This document shows positions 48,925 to 61,106 of a DNA stretch of 64,000 nt, piece by piece; the first letter of the stretch is position 1, and each line of letters begins with the position of its first letter. The translations under genes and the position numbers were made by a program. The stretch comes from Erythrobacter sp. (GTDB lineage Bacteria > Pseudomonadota > Alphaproteobacteria > Sphingomonadales > Sphingomonadaceae), in assembly GCA_025698865.1 (NCBI GenBank), contig JAILWQ010000001.1, positions 496,001 through 560,000 on the forward strand. Direction: 5' to 3'. The notes under the pieces were generated by a model that was given only the letters and a program-made list of their open reading frames with translations, searched no databases and was not told the DNA's origin.

Positions 48925-49506
48925 TTATTCCGGCATCAGCACCGTATCGATGGCGTGGATGACGCCGTTCGACGCATCGACGTCGGTCTGGGTCACAGTC
49001 GCGGTGTTCCCCGCCGCATCACGCAGGACAACGTTCCCGCCATCCATCATCGCGGTCAGCGTGGCGCCATTGACCGTCGTGATCGTGTACCCGGCATCGC
49101 CGGCGCCCTCGATCGCCTGCTGCAACGCCGCGGCGTTCGTTTCGCCCTCGACCACGTGATAGGTGAGAATGTTGGACAGGTCCTCGCGGCCCGCCGGGCT
49201 CATCAGCTCGTCACGCGTTGCCTGCGGCACCTTTTCGAACGCCGCATTGGTGGGCGCGAAGACCGTGTACGGGCCCGTGCCCGAGAGCGTGTTGCCAAGC
49301 TGCGCGGACTGGATCGCGGAAACCAGCGTCGAGAAGTCCGGATTGGCCGTCGCGACGTCGACGATCGTGCCTTCTGCTGCCGTGTCGTTGGCCATCTGGT
49401 CGGCCATGGCGGTGTCGTCAGTCACAGTGTCGGTCGCAGGGTCCTGCGAGCAAGCCGCAATAGCCAGCGAGGCGGCGGAGGCGAGCGTGATTGCAATCTT
49501 GTTCAT
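48925..49506 (-). CDS. Fasciclin (FAS1) domain lipoprotein/secreted protein
   Basis: DFSTLVSAIQSAQLGNTLSGTGPYTVFAPTNAAFEKVP...ILTYHVVEG...ASNGVIHAIDTVLMPE; LAIAACSQD lipobox. Confidence 0.93.
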   Translation of the reverse strand: MNKIAITLASAASLAIAACSQDPATDTVTDDTAMADQMANDTAAEGTIVDVATANPDFSTLVSAIQSAQLGNTLSGTGPYTVFAPTNAAFEKVPQATRDELMSPAGREDLSNILTYHVVEGETNAAALQQAIEGAGDAGYTITTVNGATLTAMMDGGNVVLRDAAGNTATVTQTDVDASNGVIHAIDTVLMPE

Positions 49507-49558
49507 GTCGTGTGCCCTTCTGTATATTCCGAGTTTCAGTTCGGTTTTCCCAATGAAG

Positions 49559-49601
49559 GGATACGGAGGCGACTGCGCAAATCGCTACCGCCTCCGTATC
49601 C
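49559..49601. other. Perfect 13-bp inverted repeat (GGATACGGAGGCG / CGCCTCCGTATCC), 17-nt loop
   Basis: Direct reading; upstream of the fasciclin ATG, in its likely 5' UTR or promoter region. Confidence 0.9.
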
Positions 49602-49646
49602 TATACCCAACCAATCATCATGGCAGAAACATGTTCCGAAAAAGGC

Positions 49647-49674
49647 GAAATGATGGCGGTGGCGCCATCATTTC
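49647..49674 (-). terminator. 12-bp perfect hairpin, probable terminator of the HPF-like gene
   Basis: GAAATGATGGCG-GTGG-CGCCATCATTTC; the minus strand continues GCCTTTTTCGG. Confidence 0.65.
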
Positions 49675-49681
49675 TTTATTC

Positions 49682-50026
49682 TTACATCGCTTTTTCGGGG
49701 CGCTGATCGTGTGAATGCGCGGATTCCTTGCCGAAATGACGGCGCAACCTTTTCGCCAATGTGTTGACAGCCTTTCGCGCCGCATCGTCGACAGTGGACG
49801 CGTGTTCGGTAACACCCATCGGACGCCCACCGCGGGGACGCGCTTCGATCATACAGGCCTTGTCATCCGCCCCGCCCTTGGATCCGTTCTCGTCGCGGAC
49901 ATGGACCTCAACGCGAGTGAGCCGCTCGGCGAACCGCTCGAGCTTCTCGCGCACTCGCGCTTCGATCCGTTCGGCGACGTTCTCCGTGCCCATGACGGAA
50001 CTGTCGGAATTGAATTGAACCTGCAT
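49682..50026 (-). CDS. HPF/RaiA family ribosome-associated protein
   Basis: MQVQFNSDSSVMGTENVAERIEARVREKLERFAERLTRVEVHVRDENGSKGG...CMIEARPRGGRPMGVTEHASTVDDAARKAVNTLAKRL. Confidence 0.8.
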   Translation of the reverse strand: MQVQFNSDSSVMGTENVAERIEARVREKLERFAERLTRVEVHVRDENGSKGGADDKACMIEARPRGGRPMGVTEHASTVDDAARKAVNTLAKRLRRHFGKESAHSHDQRPEKAM

Positions 50027-50119
50027 GTCTTTGTAGCCTTTCGTTCTGCGAAATCCTGTTTTCAGAACCCGTGCGTAACAGCCCGGGTTCCGGCCGTTCC
50101 CCCGTTTTCGACCGCCTTG

Positions 50120-50144
50120 GGAACACGGTCGGTCGCGGCCTGTT
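50120..50144 (+). promoter_or_regulatory. Candidate EcfG-type promoter GGAAC-N16-TGTT
   Basis: GGAAC 50120-50124, TGTT 50141-50144, ~26 nt before the ATG at 50170, which has an AGGAG SD. Confidence 0.35.
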
Positions 50145-50169
50145 GGGAAGGCAGCAACAGGAGACGATC

Positions 50170-50601
50170 ATGACCACTGCCAAATTCGCCCTCATCCCGT
50201 TCGCCGCCCTTTCGCTGGTCGCCTGCGAATCCCAGGCCGAGCAGGAAGCCGATCGCGCCGAAGACGCGGTGGAGGCCCAGGCCGAACAAAGCGCCATGGC
50301 ATCGGGCACCGAACAGGTCGCGCTCGGCATGACCGAAGCGCAGCTGATCGACGCCGATCTGGTTGCCGCGGACGGCACCGATCTCGGCGATGTCGAGCAG
50401 GTCCGCCGCGACGCGAGCGGCGCGGTGACCGGCCTGCTGGTCGAACTCGACGACACCGACCCCGACCGCTGGGTTGTGGTGCCGATGGACGGCCTGACCA
50501 CGCGCCCGGACGGCAGCGACATGGACGTGCAGACCAGCATGACCGCCGCCGACCTCGCCGCTCTGCCCGACGCACAGATGACCCCGGCGCCGACCACCTG
50601 A
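50170..50601 (+). CDS. PRC-barrel-like domain lipoprotein
   Basis: ALSLVACESQ lipobox; LIDADLVAADGTDLGDVEQVRRDASGAVTGLLVEL. Confidence 0.7.
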   Translation: MTTAKFALIPFAALSLVACESQAEQEADRAEDAVEAQAEQSAMASGTEQVALGMTEAQLIDADLVAADGTDLGDVEQVRRDASGAVTGLLVELDDTDPDRWVVVPMDGLTTRPDGSDMDVQTSMTAADLAALPDAQMTPAPTT

Positions 50602-50662
50602 AGCCCCGAGCGTCTGTTGGACATGGACCGGGTGTTACACGGTCCGGAACAGCTTTTCCCCG

Positions 50663-50695
50663 CCCCTCCGCACCGTCCGTGCGGAGGGGTTTTTC
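50663..50695 (+). terminator. Rho-independent terminator
   Basis: CCCCTCCGCAC-CGTCC-GTGCGGAGGGG-TTTTT. Confidence 0.88.
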
Positions 50696-50823
50696 GTGCG
50701 GCCAACAAGACACGCCGGGCCCGAGTAGGAAAGTAAAAACGCACGATCATGCGGCCAGGTTCGGGAACCGCTTTCCGGTTCCGCCACTTGCGATCAATGC
50801 AATCCCTCACGGAGCTTCCACCC

Positions 50824-51273
50824 ATGGCCGACAAGACACCGCAGCAGCATCTCGCCCATATCGCCGAGGCGATGAAGGACATCGATTTCGTGATGTTCAA
50901 CACGCATACCAAAGACGGCCAGATCGGCGCGCGCCCGATGAGCAACAACCGCCAGGTCGATTACGACGGCGACAGCTATTATTTCACCTGGGACGACAGC
51001 CTGATGGCAAAGGACATCGGGAAGAACGCAAAGGTCGGCCTCTCCCTCCAAGGCCGACAGAGCGCGGATGGCGCTCCGGGGATCTTCATTTCCATCGAGG
51101 GAACGTGCGAAATCGTGCGCGACAAGAACGCCTTCGCCAACCACTGGACCCCCGAGCTCGACCGCTGGTTCGAGGACGGCGTCGACACCGATGGACTAGT
51201 GATGCTGCACGTCCACGCCACCCGGGCAGCTTACTGGGACGGCGAGGACGAAGGCGACTTCGATATCGACTAA
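50824..51273 (+). CDS. Pyridoxamine 5'-phosphate oxidase family (general stress protein 26-like)
   Basis: AEAMKDIDFVMFNTHTKDGQIGARPMSNNRQVDYDGDSYYFTWDDSLMAKDIGKNAKVGLSLQG. Confidence 0.85.
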   Translation: MADKTPQQHLAHIAEAMKDIDFVMFNTHTKDGQIGARPMSNNRQVDYDGDSYYFTWDDSLMAKDIGKNAKVGLSLQGRQSADGAPGIFISIEGTCEIVRDKNAFANHWTPELDRWFEDGVDTDGLVMLHVHATRAAYWDGEDEGDFDID

Positions 51274-51295
51274 GGGACTTGCCCGGTACGGGACT

Positions 51296-51322
51296 GGCGC
51301 TTCGTGAGGAAGCGCCTGTTCC
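51296..51322 (+). terminator. Possible terminator hairpin
   Basis: GGCGCTTC-GTGAG-GAAGCGCC followed by TGTTCC. Confidence 0.4.
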
Positions 51323-51331
51323 GCCCTCCCG

Positions 51332-51757
51332 TCAGCGGCGCGCGCTCACCATTGTCAGTGTGCCGAGATCGACCGTGTCCCCGCCCGGCACCAAAGTGAC
51401 CGGATTGCTGGTATCCGTGATCCAGAGCAGCGCGCCGTCCGGCCCCTCGATCCGCACCCGGGCCGATGTCCGGACGGCGCTCCGGAGCGCCTCACGCGGC
51501 ACCTCGACCGAAAAGGCCAGCGGCACTTGGCGTCCGTTGGACGGATAGTCTTCCTCGGCCAGCACCAGTGCCGGCGCATCGGCACGGCTGACATCCTCGA
51601 TCCGGACATGCATCACGGACCCGGTCGGCAGGGCGATCCGCTCGCGATAGGTCGCCTGACCGGAAACGGTCACGGTATCACTCGCGGGCGGCACACTGGC
51701 GCAGGCGGCTAGAGCGAACACAGCGGCAGGGGCGAGGAAGGCGAGACGTTTCATCAT
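51332..51757 (-). CDS. YbaY-like lipoprotein
   Basis: VFALAACASVPP lipobox; VTVSGQATYRERIALPTGSVMHVRIEDVSRADAPALVLAEE. Confidence 0.8.
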   Translation of the reverse strand: MMKRLAFLAPAAVFALAACASVPPASDTVTVSGQATYRERIALPTGSVMHVRIEDVSRADAPALVLAEEDYPSNGRQVPLAFSVEVPREALRSAVRTSARVRIEGPDGALLWITDTSNPVTLVPGGDTVDLGTLTMVSARR

Positions 51758-51822
51758 TCTGGCGAAATCCGGCTACGGTCCTCGGGTTCCCATCATTTCC
51801 CGCTATGCCAAGGCGGGACCGT

Positions 51823-53781
<1,959 letters not shown>

Positions 53782-53789
53782 TTACCCGT

Positions 53790-53893
53790 CCACTCCCTCC
53801 GCCGATGCTAGTCGGTTCAGGTTCGACGGGTCGGGCGTTGCTTACACGCCCCTCTCAGCCTTGTCCTTTGACGGACAAGCAGGCTCCCCGGGG
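53790..53893 (-). ncRNA. TPP riboswitch (THI element)
   Basis: Minus: GGGGAGCCTGCTTGTCC...GGCTGAGAGGGGCG...CGACCCGTCGAACCTGAACCGACTAGCATCGGCGGAGGGAGTGG; 72 nt upstream of thiC. Confidence 0.95.
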
Positions 53894-53963
53894 ATGGCGG
53901 GTTTCTAGGGCAAGCGAAGCGGCGCGTCCAGCGCGGACGTGTTCGCTCGTGGGCGGTACAGGG

Positions 53964-54149
53964 TCAGTCGAAGCTGTCCTTGATCTTCTTGCCCGCCCGC
54001 ATTCCCAGGAACAGGAAGACGAGGAACAGGATCACGGCGATCACGAAGAGGACGATCGCAAGGTCGACCATGGTCCCGGCGAGCCCGCCGAAACCGAGGA
54101 TGGCCGCCACCAAAGCGACGACGAGGCAGAGAAGGGCGAGCTTGATCAT
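53964..54149 (-). CDS. DUF1328 (YtjA-like) membrane protein
   Basis: MIKLALLCLVVALVAAILGFGGLAGTMVDLAIVLFVIAVILFLVFLFLGMRAGKK. Confidence 0.85.
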   Translation of the reverse strand: MIKLALLCLVVALVAAILGFGGLAGTMVDLAIVLFVIAVILFLVFLFLGMRAGKKIKDSFD

Positions 54150-54196
54150 ACGATCACAACCCGCCCTTCCCGATTATCGTTCCCCAAAGGCAGCGA

Positions 54197-56026
54197 TCAG
54201 GCGCCGCCGCCGCGCGCGATCCAGCGGTCGATCTTGGCCTCCAGCACCGGCAGCGGCAGCGCGCCCGTGCCGAGGACCTGCGCGTGGAACGCCTTGATGT
54301 CGAAGCGATCGCCCAGTGCCTTTTCCGCCTTCGCGCGCAGTTCCTGGATCTTCAGCGCGCCGACCTTGTAGGCGAGCGCCTGACTCGGAATGGCGATGTA
54401 GCGTTCGACCTCGGCCGTCGCGTCGGTGCGGCCCATGCCCGAATTGGCGAGCATGTATTCGATCGCCTGATCGCGGGTCCAGCCCTTGGAATGGAGACCC
54501 GTGTCGACCACCAGTCGCATGGCGCGCAGCATCTCGTCGTCGAGCGTGCCGAAGCGGGCATAGGGGTCCTCGTACAGCCCCATCGGATAGCCGAGCGTTT
54601 CCGAATAGAGCCCCCATCCCTCGACATAGGCGGTGTTGCCGCCGAAGCGCATGAAGGCGGGCAGCGCCTCGTTCTCCTGCGCCAGGCTGATCTGGAAATG
54701 GTGCCCCGGCGCGCCTTCGTGAAGGTAGAGCGTCGTCTCGCCCGGAGTGGTCCGGCTGGGCAGGTCGTAGGCGTTGAAATAGAAGATGCCGGGCCGCGAA
54801 CCGTCGGGCGCGCCGGACTGGTAGGAGCCGCCCGCCTCGAACTTCTCGCGGAAGGGTTCGTAGGGCCGGATTTCGAGCGGGGTCTCGGGCACTTCGGAGA
54901 AGAAGGCGGGGATCTTCGCGTCCACTTCCCTGCCGATCGCGTAGAAGCGCTGAGTCAGATCCTCGCGGCTCTTCGGCTTGAAGCGCGGATCGGTGCGGAT
55001 GTAGTCGAAGAATTCGGGAAGCGTGCCGGTGAAGCCGACCTCGTCCTTGACCTCCATCATGCCGGCCTTGATCCGCTCCACCTCGGACAGGCCGAGATTG
55101 TGCAGGTAATCGGCGGTCAGCGGCAGCGTGGTCGTCTGCTCGATCAGCTGATTGTAGAGCGCGGCCCCGCCCTTCATCTGCGCGAGGCCGACGCTCTCGC
55201 GCGCGACCGGATAGTATTCCGCCTTCAGGAAATCGTGGAGCCGCTTGTTCGCCGCGAACACCTCGCTCACCGACTGGCGATAGGCGGTGGTCAGCCGGGC
55301 TTTCTCGGCGGCGCTGAAATCCTCGGGCAGGTTCCGGATCGGCCCCCAATACGGCGATTCCTCGAGATCCATCGCCGCCTGCGTCTCGAGCTGTTCGATC
55401 ACGTTGCCGATGGTCAGCTTCGTTTCGAGAACGCCCGAGCCCATCCCCTCGCGGAACTTGGCGATCGCGCGGTCGGTCAGCGCGACATAGTCCGCCATGC
55501 GGCTCATCGCGTTCTCGTAATCCTCAACCGTCTCGAACTGTGCGGCCCCGTCGCCGCTTTCGAAGGTCGGGTAGAAGGTGTGGAAGCCGCTGAAGTGATT
55601 GACCGGCCGCACTTCGGTGAGGGCAAGGATTTCCGGGGTCAGGCCCTTCAGCACCTCCTGCTGGTTGTAGGCGAAGACGTCGTAGGCGATCCGGTCGGTC
55701 TGATCGAGGGCGGCGCGGTCGATGGTGCGCAGGCCCGCCAGATTGGCCTCGGCATTGGCGCGGCTCGTCTGGTTGTATTCGTCGGTCAGGAAATCGCCCA
55801 GCCTGTCGGCATAGCGCATGTCGCCTCGGAAAAGCGCGCTGAGCGGATTGAGCTTCAGATCGCGCTCGTCCGCCTCGGCGAACAGCGCGAACAGGCGATC
55901 ATGCGCGCTGGCGTCGGGAGCGGCGGCGACCGGACCCGCAGCGCCGCTATCGGTCGATCCGGGCACGGCGGCGCAGGCTCCCAGCATCAGGGCGCTTCCG
56001 GCGAGCAGAGCGTGGTGAAGTCTCAT
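54197..56026 (-). CDS. DUF885 family protein (M3-like metallopeptidase fold), lipoprotein signal
   Basis: ALMLGACAAVPG lipobox; TTLYLHEGAPGHHFQISLAQENEALPAFMRFGGNTAYVEGWGLYSETLG. Confidence 0.92.
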   Translation of the reverse strand: MRLHHALLAGSALMLGACAAVPGSTDSGAAGPVAAAPDASAHDRLFALFAEADERDLKLNPLSALFRGDMRYADRLGDFLTDEYNQTSRANAEANLAGLRTIDRAALDQTDRIAYDVFAYNQQEVLKGLTPEILALTEVRPVNHFSGFHTFYPTFESGDGAAQFETVEDYENAMSRMADYVALTDRAIAKFREGMGSGVLETKLTIGNVIEQLETQAAMDLEESPYWGPIRNLPEDFSAAEKARLTTAYRQSVSEVFAANKRLHDFLKAEYYPVARESVGLAQMKGGAALYNQLIEQTTTLPLTADYLHNLGLSEVERIKAGMMEVKDEVGFTGTLPEFFDYIRTDPRFKPKSREDLTQRFYAIGREVDAKIPAFFSEVPETPLEIRPYEPFREKFEAGGSYQSGAPDGSRPGIFYFNAYDLPSRTTPGETTLYLHEGAPGHHFQISLAQENEALPAFMRFGGNTAYVEGWGLYSETLGYPMGLYEDPYARFGTLDDEMLRAMRLVVDTGLHSKGWTRDQAIEYMLANSGMGRTDATAEVERYIAIPSQALAYKVGALKIQELRAKAEKALGDRFDIKAFHAQVLGTGALPLPVLEAKIDRWIARGGGA

Positions 56027-56234
56027 TGCAATTCCCCCAAATGAATGTCGTCGTGATCGACATCGCCGCATTTTCGCCCAGCAGGACATCGCTGGCAAGC
56101 CGTCCCATCGTCGAACGGCCAACCTGTTGCGACGAGGGCATGGGCCGCTATAGCTCGCGCGAACGAACACGCCCGCACGAAGGTTTCGCAGGCCGGCAAC
56201 CCGCGCCGGACAGTTCAACGGAGAACGCGCTTAC

Positions 56235-57680
56235 ATGGCAACATCCTCGTCCGCCCTCCTGCTTTTCGGCGCCACCGGCGACCTGTCGAAGCGGATGCTG
56301 CTGCCATCGCTCTATGCACTTCATGAGGACGGGCTGATCGCGGCGGACCTGCGGATCGTCGGCACCGCCCGCAGCGAACTGAGCGACGAGGAATTTCGCG
56401 CGATGGCCCGCGAGGCCTTGCTGGAGCATCTGCCCGAGGACCGGCGGCACGAGGAAAATCTGGCGAGCTTCATCGACCATCTCGTCTACCAGCCGCTCGA
56501 CGCCTCGACGATCGAGGGGTTCGACGCGCTGGCCGAGAAGGTCGGCGATATCTCGGGCGGGCTGTCGATCTTCCTCTCGACCGCGCCGTTCCTGTTCGAA
56601 CCGACGATCAAGGGGCTGAAGGCATCGGGCTTGGCGGACGGGAATGTTCGCATCGGGCTCGAAAAGCCGCTCGGCAACGATCTGGCGAGTTCGCGGGTCA
56701 TCAACGACGCGGTCGCCTCCGCCTTCGAGGAGGACCGGATCTTCCGGATCGACCACTATCTGGGCAAGGAGACGGTCCAGAACCTGCTCGCCCTGCGCTT
56801 CGCGAACGCCATGTTCGAGCCGCTATGGAACGCCAACGGGATCGACCATGTCCAGATCACGGTGAGCGAGACCGTCGGGCTGGAAGGTCGCCACGGCTTC
56901 TACGACGACACCGGTGCGCTGCGCGACATGGTGCAGAACCACATGCTCCAGCTGCTCGCCATCACCGCCATGGAGCCGCCCGCCGACTTCGACGCGACCG
57001 CCGTACGCGACGAGAAGGTCAAGGTCCTGCGCTCGCTCCGCCCGCTCGAGGTGGCCGAAATGGTTCGCGGCCAGTATGGCGAGGGCGCGGTCAAGGGCGA
57101 GAGCGTCGACAGCTACGAAGCCGATCTGGGCGAGAGTTCGGATACCGAGACCTTCGTCGCGCTGAAGGCCCATGTCGACAACTGGCGCTGGCAGGGCGTC
57201 CCCTTCTACCTGCGCACCGGCAAGCGCATGGCCGAACGCCGCAGCGAGATCGTGATCCAGTTCAAGCAGGTGCCGCACAACATCTTCGCCGAGCGTGGCG
57301 GAGAGCTTACGGCCAACCGGCTCGTCATCCGCCTCCAGCCCGAGGAATATGTCCGCCTGATGGTCATGGCCAAGAAGCCGAGCATGGACCGCGACGGGGT
57401 GACCCTGCGCGAGGTGCCGCTCGATCTTTCGCTGACCCAGGCCTTTGCCAAGGCGCGGCGGCGGATCGCCTACGAGCGGCTGCTGCTCGACCTGATCGAC
57501 GGCGATCCGACGCTGTTCGTCCGCCGCGACGAGGTGGAGGCGCAGTGGAAATGGATCGACGCCATCCGGGCGATGTGGACGAAACAGGGCATGGAACCCA
57601 AATCCTACGGTTCGGGCAGCTGGGGGCCGAGCGCGGCGATCGCGCTCACCGAGCGCGACGGGAGAAGCTGGCATGAGTAA
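56235..57680 (+). CDS. zwf: Glucose-6-phosphate 1-dehydrogenase
   Basis: LLLFGATGDLSKRMLLPSLYALHEDGL...RIDHYLGKETVQNLLALRFAN...PFYLRTGKRMAER. Confidence 0.97.
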   Translation: MATSSSALLLFGATGDLSKRMLLPSLYALHEDGLIAADLRIVGTARSELSDEEFRAMAREALLEHLPEDRRHEENLASFIDHLVYQPLDASTIEGFDALAEKVGDISGGLSIFLSTAPFLFEPTIKGLKASGLADGNVRIGLEKPLGNDLASSRVINDAVASAFEEDRIFRIDHYLGKETVQNLLALRFANAMFEPLWNANGIDHVQITVSETVGLEGRHGFYDDTGALRDMVQNHMLQLLAITAMEPPADFDATAVRDEKVKVLRSLRPLEVAEMVRGQYGEGAVKGESVDSYEADLGESSDTETFVALKAHVDNWRWQGVPFYLRTGKRMAERRSEIVIQFKQVPHNIFAERGGELTANRLVIRLQPEEYVRLMVMAKKPSMDRDGVTLREVPLDLSLTQAFAKARRRIAYERLLLDLIDGDPTLFVRRDEVEAQWKWIDAIRAMWTKQGMEPKSYGSGSWGPSAAIALTERDGRSWHE

Positions 57681-58296
57681 GCCCGATCCGATCTGGGCCG
57701 AGGACGGTTCGGGAGATGCGGTGGCGCGGCATCTGGCGCGCGTGATCGCCGCGCATCCGAGCGCGACGATCGCGGTGCCGGGCGGCTCCACCCCGCTGCC
57801 GATCTTCGAGAAACTGGTCGGTGAAGGGATCGACTGGTCGGGCGTCACCCTGATGCTCGGCGACGACCGTATCGTGGAGCACGGCCACGCCGCCAGCAAT
57901 CAGGCGAAGCTCGAAGGCGCCTTCTGCGCCACCGAAGCGCGGATCGTGGCGCTGGAGGAGGGGATGGCGGTGCCCGATCTCGACCTACTGTGGCTCGGCA
58001 TGGGCGAAGACGGTCATATCGCCTCGCTCTTTCCCGAGATGGAGGGGGAAGACGCCCCTGGCCGCACGGTCATCCGCACCCGCCCCGTGCCGCTGCCGCC
58101 CGAAGCGCCCTTCCCCCGCCTCAGCATGAACATGGAGGCGCTGACCGGGGCGCCGCGCGAGATCATCCTCGTCATCCGCGGCGAGGCGAAGAAGCGCGTG
58201 CTCGCAGATGCCATCGCCGGGCGCGGCACAGTGCCCGTCGCCACGCTGATAGCGCGCGCGACCTGCCCGATCACGATCTACTGGAGCCCCGAATGA
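57673..58296 (+). CDS. pgl: 6-phosphogluconolactonase
   Basis: [43 protein letters not shown]...[16 protein letters not shown]. Confidence 0.95.
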   Translation: MSKPDPIWAEDGSGDAVARHLARVIAAHPSATIAVPGGSTPLPIFEKLVGEGIDWSGVTLMLGDDRIVEHGHAASNQAKLEGAFCATEARIVALEEGMAVPDLDLLWLGMGEDGHIASLFPEMEGEDAPGRTVIRTRPVPLPPEAPFPRLSMNMEALTGAPREIILVIRGEAKKRVLADAIAGRGTVPVATLIARATCPITIYWSPE

Positions 58297-60113
58297 CCCT
58301 CCATCCCGTTCTCGCCCGTGTCACCGACCGGATCGTCGAGCGCAGCCGCGATGGACGCCGCCGCTATCTCGACCTGATCGAGCGCCAGCGCGATGCGGGC
58401 GTCAACCGGCCCAAGCTGTCCTGCGGCAATCTTGCCCACGGCTTTGCCGCCAGCGGCGAGGACAAGCCCGCCATCCGCGGCGGCGAGGCGATGAATATCG
58501 GCATCGTCACTGCCTACAACGACATGCTCAGCGCGCATCAGCCCTATGGCCGCTATCCCGAGCAGATTAAAATCTTCGCCCGCGAGAAAGGCGCCACCGC
58601 GCAGGTTGCAGGCGGCGTTCCGGCGATGTGCGACGGGGTGACGCAGGGTCAGGATTCGATGGAACTCTCGCTGTTCAGCCGCGACGTGATCGCGATGAGC
58701 GCGGCGGTCGGCCTCTCCCACGGCATGTTCGAAGGCGCCGCACTGCTCGGCATCTGCGACAAGATCGTGCCGGGTCTGCTTATCGGCGCGCTGCGCTTCG
58801 GCCATCTGCCGACCATCCTGATCCCCGCCGGACCCATGCCCTCGGGCCTCGCCAACAAGGAGAAGATCCGCGTCCGCCAGCTCTATGCCGAGGGCAAGGT
58901 GGGCGAGGACGCGCTGATGGACGCCGAGAGCGCCAGCTATCACGGCGCGGGCACCTGCACCTTCTACGGCACGGCCAATTCCAACCAGATGATGATGGAG
59001 ATGATGGGGCTGCACATGCCCGGCTCCAGCTTCGTCAATCCGGGCAACAAGCTGCGCCAGGAGCTGACCCGCGCCGCGATCCACCGCCTGACCGAGATCG
59101 GCTGGCGGGGCGGGGATTACCGCCCGCTCGGCCATTGCGTGGACGAGAAGGCGATCGTCAATGCGGTCGTCGGCCTGCTCGCCACCGGGGGATCGACCAA
59201 TCACGTCATCCACCTGCCCGCCATCGCGCGGGCGGCGGGCATCCAGCTCGACTGGGACGACATGGACGAGCTCAGCAACATCGTCCCGCTGATCGCCAGC
59301 GTCTATCCCAACGGATCGGGCGACATAAACTATTTCCATGCGGCCGGAGGAATGCCCTACGTCATCCGCGAGCTGCTCGAGGCGGGTCTGGCGCATGGCG
59401 ACATCCGCACGGTCTATGGCGGATCGCTGGCGGACGGCGCGCGGGAACCGGTGATGGACGGCGAGGAACTCGTCTGGACGCCCGCCGCGCCCATCAGCCG
59501 CGACGATACGCTGCTCGCGCCCGTATCCGCGCCGTTCCAGCCCAATGGCGGCCTCGCCCTGCTGCAAGGCAATCTCGGCCGCGCGACGATGAAGGTGAGC
59601 GCGGTTGCGCCCGAGCGCTGGACGATCGAGGCGCCCTGTCTGGTCTTCTCCGACCAGCATCAGGTGATCGACGCGTTCAAGAACGGCGCGCTCGACCGCG
59701 ACGTGGTGGTGGTCGTGCGCTTCCAGGGCCCGGCCGCGAACGGCATGCCCGAACTGCACAAGCTGACCCCGCCGCTCGGCGTGGTGCAGGATCGGGGCCA
59801 CCGCGTCGCGCTGGTTACCGACGGGCGGATGTCGGGGGCGAGCGGCAAGGTGCCCTGCGCGATCCACGTCTCGCCCGAGGCGTGGCATGACGGGCCGCTC
59901 GGCAAATTGCGCGACGGCGACGTGGTCCGCGTCTGCGCCAAGACGGGCACGCTCGCCGCGCTGGTGGGGGAAGCCGAATGGGCCGACCGCGAACAGGTGA
60001 GCGCCCCGCCCCCTGCCCTCGGCACGGGACGCGAGCTCTTCGCCATGCTGCGCCACCATTCCGACCCGGCGGAAAAGGGCGGCAGCGCCATGCTCGCGGA
60101 GGCGGGGCTGTGA
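58293..60113 (+). CDS. edd: Phosphogluconate dehydratase
   Basis: [32 protein letters not shown]...[20 protein letters not shown]...[24 protein letters not shown]...[31 protein letters not shown]. Confidence 0.97.
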   Translation: MTLHPVLARVTDRIVERSRDGRRRYLDLIERQRDAGVNRPKLSCGNLAHGFAASGEDKPAIRGGEAMNIGIVTAYNDMLSAHQPYGRYPEQIKIFAREKGATAQVAGGVPAMCDGVTQGQDSMELSLFSRDVIAMSAAVGLSHGMFEGAALLGICDKIVPGLLIGALRFGHLPTILIPAGPMPSGLANKEKIRVRQLYAEGKVGEDALMDAESASYHGAGTCTFYGTANSNQMMMEMMGLHMPGSSFVNPGNKLRQELTRAAIHRLTEIGWRGGDYRPLGHCVDEKAIVNAVVGLLATGGSTNHVIHLPAIARAAGIQLDWDDMDELSNIVPLIASVYPNGSGDINYFHAAGGMPYVIRELLEAGLAHGDIRTVYGGSLADGAREPVMDGEELVWTPAAPISRDDTLLAPVSAPFQPNGGLALLQGNLGRATMKVSAVAPERWTIEAPCLVFSDQHQVIDAFKNGALDRDVVVVVRFQGPAANGMPELHKLTPPLGVVQDRGHRVALVTDGRMSGASGKVPCAIHVSPEAWHDGPLGKLRDGDVVRVCAKTGTLAALVGEAEWADREQVSAPPPALGTGRELFAMLRHHSDPAEKGGSAMLAEAGL

Positions 60114-61105
60114 CTGCCGGGCACACAGGTAGCGCGCGCGAGATCGTCGTCGCCGATATCGGCGGCACCCATGCGCGCTTCGCGCTCGCCGCGATCGCGG
60201 AAGACGGCGCGGTGTCGCTGGGCGAGCCGATCAAGCTCGAAACCGCCGAACACGCCAGCTTGCAAACCGCGTGGGAAGCGCTCGGCCGCATGCTCGACCG
60301 GCCCCTGCCGCGCGAGGCCGCGATCGCCATAGCTGCGCCGATCCAGGGCGAGGTGGTCCGGATGACCAACAGCCCCTGGACCCTGCATCCGGGCCGGCTT
60401 GCCGAACAGCTCGGCCTCGACGCACATATCCTGATCAACGATTTCGCTGCCGTCGCCCATGCGGTCGACTGCGCGGCGCCGGAAGATCTCGTCCATCTGA
60501 CGGGTCCGGACATACCGCTCCCGGATCGCGGTGCGATCAGCATCGTGGGCCCCGGCACCGGGCTCGGCATCGCCCTGTTGCTGCGGACCGGCGATCACTC
60601 GCATGTCGTCGAGACCGAGGGCGGCCATGTCGATTTCGCCCCGCTCGACAGCGTGGAGGACCGCCTGCTGGCGCATTTGCGCGAGCATCACACCCGCGTC
60701 TCGGCCGAACGGGTCGTGTCCGGGCCGGGGCTGCGGGCAATCTACCAGGTGCTTGCCGAACTCGAGGATCGCGACATGCCGCGGGCTGACGACAAGGCGC
60801 TGTGGAGCCTTGCGCTCGAAGGGTCGGACAGCCTCGCGGCGGCCGCGCTGGAGCGGTTCTGCCTCTGCCTCGGCGCGGTGGCGGGCGACGTGGCGCTAAC
60901 CCACGGCCCCGGCCCGGTGGTGATCGCGGGGGGGCTGGGCTACCGGCTGCGCGATGTCCTGCCGCGGTCGGGCTTTGCCGAACGGTTCGCCGCCAAGGGG
61001 CGCTACGCCGCGCTGATGCGGAGCCAGTCGGTGAAGCTCATCACCCATCCCGAGCCGGGCCTGTTCGGCGCCGCCCACGCCTTCGCCAGACGGCCGGTGC
61101 GCTGA
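60110..61105 (+). CDS. glk: Glucokinase (GTG start)
   Basis: [27 protein letters not shown]...[12 protein letters not shown]...[12 protein letters not shown]...[12 protein letters not shown]...[11 protein letters not shown]. Confidence 0.95.
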   Translation: MTAGHTGSAREIVVADIGGTHARFALAAIAEDGAVSLGEPIKLETAEHASLQTAWEALGRMLDRPLPREAAIAIAAPIQGEVVRMTNSPWTLHPGRLAEQLGLDAHILINDFAAVAHAVDCAAPEDLVHLTGPDIPLPDRGAISIVGPGTGLGIALLLRTGDHSHVVETEGGHVDFAPLDSVEDRLLAHLREHHTRVSAERVVSGPGLRAIYQVLAELEDRDMPRADDKALWSLALEGSDSLAAAALERFCLCLGAVAGDVALTHGPGPVVIAGGLGYRLRDVLPRSGFAERFAAKGRYAALMRSQSVKLITHPEPGLFGAAHAFARRPVR

Positions 61106-61106
61106 T

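Noticed and set aside
54158-54183. Third EcfG-like promoter GGAAC-N17-GGTT (minus) before the DUF1328 gene
   Set aside because: The -10 would sit only 9 nt from the ATG, implying a leaderless transcript; too weak to claim.
58278-60059. 593-aa minus-strand ORF opposite edd
   Set aside because: Antisense ghost ORF with no domain; Edd on the plus strand is unambiguous.
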